Of a DNA stretch of 64,000 nt, positions 61,046-64,000 are shown one piece after another. Both the position numbers and the translations under genes were made by a program. The stretch lies in assembly GCF_022179725.1 (NCBI RefSeq), contig NZ_BPRC01000019.1, forward strand, positions 1-64,000, written 5' to 3'. The number at the start of each line of letters is the position of its first letter. Position 1 is the first letter of the stretch. Source of the DNA: Methylorubrum aminovorans (GTDB lineage: Bacteria > Pseudomonadota > Alphaproteobacteria > Rhizobiales > Beijerinckiaceae). The notes beneath the pieces are model-generated. The model had not been told where the DNA came from, did not search any database, and saw nothing but the letters and a program-made list of their open reading frames with translations.

Positions 61046-62212
61046 TCACGCCGGCCCCGCGTCGATCCGCATGCGGAAGATCGCGAAGGGCGGCTCCTGC
61101 CGGTCGATGCCGCCATTGTGCTCCGGACGGCGGTTGGCCTGGGCGGACGACAGGTAGAGCCAGCCGTCGCCGGTGATCCAGAAGGTATCGGGCCAGATCA
61201 GCCGCGGATCCGTGGCGAGGACCTCGATCCGGCCATCCGGGTCGCGGCGGCCGATCCCGTTGAATTCCTGCAGGCTGAGATAGATCCGGTCGCGGGAATC
61301 GGCGATGAGCCCGCCGGTCAGGCCCTTCTCACCGAGATCCACCACCGTTGCCGCCACCGCGGCGTCGTCCTTGTCGGCGTCGAGCAGGGCGGCCGTCTCG
61401 ACCGCGTAGAGGCGCCGGCTCATCAGCGGCGTGTAGTACAGCCGCGCACCGTCGGGGCTCAGCGCGATGCCGTTGGCGCCGCCCTTGATCGGGCTCGCCG
61501 TGCCGTCGGCCTCGCGCTTCAGCAGCACCCGGCCCTCGACGATCTTCAGGATGCCGTCGACGGACCGCGTGCTGGCATGCCCCGCGAGCCGCCGCACGGC
61601 GCGACCGCTCGCGAGATCGACGGCAATCAGCGCGCCCTCGCCGGTCTGGCCCTGGTCGGTGATGTAGGCTGCCTCGCGCCCCGGCCGCACATCGACCCGC
61701 AGATCGTTGAGCGAGGAGGTTTTCGTCACGACCGATTGCAGCGGGATCGTGCGCACGATCACGTTCGTCGCCGGATCGATGCAGACGAGCTTGGCCGCGC
61801 CCGGCACCGGTTCGCCGGAGGAGGCCATCAGCCCGGCATCGAGCAGCCAGAGGCGGTTTGTCCGGTCGAACACGCCGTTGGGGACGTGGAACAGTGTCTC
61901 GGCGGGCCGCGCCGGATCGGGTCGGTTCGCCGCTTCGCTCGGATAGGGCTCGACCCGCCCATCCGGAAACACCTCGCTGGCGGTGAACACCGTCTTCTCG
62001 TCGAAGCGCGGCATGAACAGGAACATCCGGCCCTCAGGGGAGAGCGTCAGCCCGGTCGGCGTCGTCGGCGCCCGCGCGGCGACGACGAGGTCCAGGGCGC
62101 CGAATGAACCGGTCGCCGGTTGCGCCAGACCCGAGCGCACCGCCATGGCCGGCGCGAAGGTGGCAGCGGCGGTGCCGGTCAGCAGCGTTCGGCGCGCGAG
62201 TCGAATCGTCAA
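61046..62212 (-). CDS. Tat-exported MRJP/yellow-family beta-propeller protein
   Basis: 388 aa from a TTG at 62212, with GGAGA seven bases upstream. The signal RLARRTLLTGTAAATFAPAM has twin arginines, suggesting Tat export. The body fits the major-royal-jelly/yellow family: LFHVPNGVFDRTNRLWLLDA, NDLRVDVRPGREAAYITDQG, GGANGIALSPDGARLYYTPL and PDTFWITGDGWLYLSS. Family members bind small molecules or act as dopachrome-type isomerases; bacterial roles are mostly unknown. It starts 11 bp after the SMP-30-like gene, so the two form an operon. Confidence 0.82.
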   Translation of the reverse strand: MTIRLARRTLLTGTAAATFAPAMAVRSGLAQPATGSFGALDLVVAARAPTTPTGLTLSPEGRMFLFMPRFDEKTVFTASEVFPDGRVEPYPSEAANRPDPARPAETLFHVPNGVFDRTNRLWLLDAGLMASSGEPVPGAAKLVCIDPATNVIVRTIPLQSVVTKTSSLNDLRVDVRPGREAAYITDQGQTGEGALIAVDLASGRAVRRLAGHASTRSVDGILKIVEGRVLLKREADGTASPIKGGANGIALSPDGARLYYTPLMSRRLYAVETAALLDADKDDAAVAATVVDLGEKGLTGGLIADSRDRIYLSLQEFNGIGRRDPDGRIEVLATDPRLIWPDTFWITGDGWLYLSSAQANRRPEHNGGIDRQEPPFAIFRMRIDAGPA

Positions 62213-62223
62213 GGCCGTCTCCT

Positions 62224-63201
62224 TCAGGTGCGGACCGCTGCGCCGCGAACCTTGGTCTCGACCGCGAGCAACCGCCTGCCGGCGCAGAGGAACAGCCGAC
62301 GCCCGTCCGGCCCTCCGAAGGCGATGTTGGCGCAAGGGCCCTCGGTCGGGATGTGTCCGAGCGGGCGGCCAGCGGCCGACCAGATCCGCACGCCGTCGCC
62401 GGTGCCGGCATAGACCCGTCCGTCGGTATCGACCTTCACCCCGTCCGGGACGCCCTTCGCCACGCGGGCGAAGACGCGCTCATTGGAGAGCCGACCGTCG
62501 GCGACATCGAAGGCGCGGATCTCGCTCGGCGCCTTCTCTCCGCCCGCCGCGCCCGATTCACAGACGTAGAGGACCCGCTCGTCGGGCGATAAGGCGAGGC
62601 CGTTGGGCTGCACGAAGTTCGAGGTTGCGACCGAGAGGGTTCCATCGGGGGCGAGGCGGAAGACGTTGCGCCCCTTCTGCTCGGAGGCGCGCGGCGTGCC
62701 CTCTTCGGCCTGCGTGATCCCGAATGTCGGATCGGTGAACCAGATCGTGCCGTCGCGCGCCACGACCGCGTCGTTGGGAGAGTTGAGCCGGCCTCCGTCG
62801 AAGCGCTCGGCCAGGACGGTGATGGCGCCGTCGCGCTCGCGCCGCACCACCCGCGAGGTGCGGTGCTCGCAGGTGATCAGCCGCCCCTGCCCATCGACGG
62901 CGTTGCCGTTGGCGTTGTTGGAAGGATCGCGAAACACCTCCACGCCGCCTCCCTCGCGGATCAGCATCATCCGGTTGCGCCGCACGTCGCTGAAGACGAG
63001 GCCGCCGAGTGCGGGCGCCCAGACCGGCCCCTCGCACCATTCGCCGTCGTCGTAGAGGGTTTCGACCCTTGCCGCGGGATCGAGCACCGCGGACATCTCA
63101 TCGGCGGCCCGGGCCTTCGGAAGGCATGCCCCGAGCAGGGCGAGACCGAGGAGGGGACGGCGGGCGATGCCGCGGCGGGGGGCAGGCGAGGCGTTCGTCA
63201 T
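62224..63201 (-). CDS. Exported SMP-30/gluconolactonase-like protein
   Basis: 325 aa from the ATG at 63201. The N-terminal signal (RRPLLGLALLGACLPKARAA) may be a lipoprotein signal (LLGAC). The six-bladed propeller has DDGEWCEGPVWAPALGGLVF, SDVRRNRMMLIREGGGVEVF, NSPNDAVVARDGTIWFTDPT, QPNGLALSPDERVLYVCESG and VPDGVKVDTDGRVYAGTGDG. The metal ligands (Glu of EGPVW, Asn of SPND, Asp of PDG) are present. Likely a periplasmic lactonase. Same operon as the MRJP-like gene. Confidence 0.88.
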   Translation of the reverse strand: MTNASPAPRRGIARRPLLGLALLGACLPKARAADEMSAVLDPAARVETLYDDGEWCEGPVWAPALGGLVFSDVRRNRMMLIREGGGVEVFRDPSNNANGNAVDGQGRLITCEHRTSRVVRRERDGAITVLAERFDGGRLNSPNDAVVARDGTIWFTDPTFGITQAEEGTPRASEQKGRNVFRLAPDGTLSVATSNFVQPNGLALSPDERVLYVCESGAAGGEKAPSEIRAFDVADGRLSNERVFARVAKGVPDGVKVDTDGRVYAGTGDGVRIWSAAGRPLGHIPTEGPCANIAFGGPDGRRLFLCAGRRLLAVETKVRGAAVRT

Positions 63202-63347
63202 CGCGCCGCCAACGCATTGCTCCGGTGAAAGCTCCGCGCGGGACGCCTTAAGACTCCGGCAGGGCGGCCGCGCTACACTCTGCGGCCGAGGCCGGTCCTC
63301 GTCGTTCAAGTGATCCGTCACCCGATCCGCTTCCGGCAGAGCCCCCG

Positions 63348-64000
63348 TGCGCTACCCGCCCCATATCCTCGAAGAGATCCGCGCCCGGGTGCCCGCCTCC
63401 GAGGTGGTCGGCCGCCGCGTGCGTCTGAAGAAGGCCGGCCGCGAGTGGCGCGGCCTGTCGCCTTTCAACTCCGAGAAGACGCCCTCGTTCTACGTGAACG
63501 ACCAGAAGCAGTTCTACCACTGCTTCTCGTCGGGCAAGCACGGCGACATCTTCAAGTTCGTCATGGAAACGGAGGGTCTGAGCTTCCCCGAGGCCGTCGA
63601 GCGGCTGGCGGGCGAGGCCGGCGTCACCCTGCCGAAGATGACGGTGGAGAGCGAGCAGGCCGAGGAGCGGCGCAAGGGCGCCCTCGAAGTGATGGAGCTG
63701 GCCGCCGCCTATTTCGAGGAGCAGTTGCGCGGGCCCGCCGGGGCCGAGGCCAGGGCCTATCTCGACCGTCGGGCCTTGAGCGAAGCCACGCGCCAGAAAT
63801 TCCGGCTCGGCTATTCCCTGTCGGGGCGCTACGCCCTGCGCGACTTCCTCGCGGGCAAGGGCGTCGACCGCGACCTGATGCTGGAACTAGGCCTGCTCGC
63901 CGCGCCCGAGGGGGTGAGCGTCCCCTACGACAAGTTCCGCGACCGGATCATGTTTCCGATCCTCGACATCCGCGGCCGCGTCGTCGCCTTCGGCGGCCGG
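63348..64000 (+). CDS. dnaG: DNA primase, N-terminal part, cut by the window edge
   Basis: 217 codons from a GTG at 63348 (VRYPPHILEEIRARVPASEV), open at the window end. The N-terminal domain (GLSPFNSEKTPSFYVNDQKQ, FYHCFSSGKHGDIFKFVMET, EGLSFPEAVERLAGEAGVTL) and the start of the TOPRIM-containing core (DKFRDRIMFPILDIRGRVVA, FGGR) are clear. In the zinc-binding module only Cys59 of the four usual ligands remains; the others are Ser38, Asn41 and Ser62. It makes RNA primers at the fork. It is divergent from the SMP-30-like gene. Confidence 0.95.

Noticed and set aside
1-64000. CRISPR arrays, tRNA or rRNA genes, prophage
   Set aside because: No regularly spaced repeats, no cloverleaf or rRNA signature, and no phage structural or integrase genes were recognised by eye; tRNAscan-SE and Infernal would be decisive.

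Overview
The window is GC-rich alphaproteobacterial chromosome, most likely Methylobacterium/Methylorubrum or a close Hyphomicrobiales relative. The basis is the rhizobial-type flagellar gene order (flgB-flgC-fliE-flgG-flgA-flgI-motE-flgH-fliL-fliP and fliF-fliH-motB-motC-fliK), two FtcR-type regulators, an ffh-chorismate mutase-rpsP order, DUF6894, a CtrA-type TTAA-N7-TTAA site and an EcfG-type stress promoter. The genus call rests on remembered protein families, not on a database search. No rRNA, tRNA, CRISPR array or prophage was seen.

Layout. 1-1.1 kb: the end of an IS5-family element lies against a flagellin remnant with two single-base frameshifts. 1.1-9.5 kb: an FtcR-type regulator, an AspT-type aspartate aminotransferase, a RecD-like helicase, hemF, and a membrane-stress operon (PspA, YqiJ/NfeD-like, flotillin). 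The pspA frame is continuous with an upstream domain that looks like the N-terminal half of a TnpB/OrfB protein. 9.8-16.8 kb: an AraC regulator, DUF6894, trmL, an ABC exporter with a MATE exporter, a DUF3140 gene behind a GGAAC-N17-CGTT promoter, and mtnA. 17-20.5 kb: serA and serC, serine synthesis, with a possible serC leader RNA. 20.5-26.7 kb: a split trmD / rimM-rpsP-chorismate mutase-ffh locus. 27-34.1 kb: accessory genes, including a Rieske oxygenase, a metallo-hydrolase, an EamA transporter and a 22-codon gene with a near-perfect Shine-Dalgarno sequence, then hslVU.

34.3-55.7 kb is the flagellar block. Forward: motA, fliM, a DUF6468-like gene, fliN, fliG, flhB, an unknown gene and a second ftcR. 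Reverse: fliF-fliH-motB-motC-fliK-lytic transglycosylase, and flgB-flgC-fliE-flgG-flgA-flgI-motE-flgH-fliL-fliP. Together they encode the stator, C-ring, MS ring, rod, P and L rings and part of the export gate. fliI, flhA, fliQ, fliR, flgE, flgK, flgL, flgD and an intact flagellin are not in the window.

55.8-64 kb: a heparinase-like protein, a small membrane protein, carA, a YqeY-like gene, a REP-like inverted repeat, two tandem secreted beta-propeller proteins, and the 5' end of dnaG, which lacks most of the usual zinc ligands.
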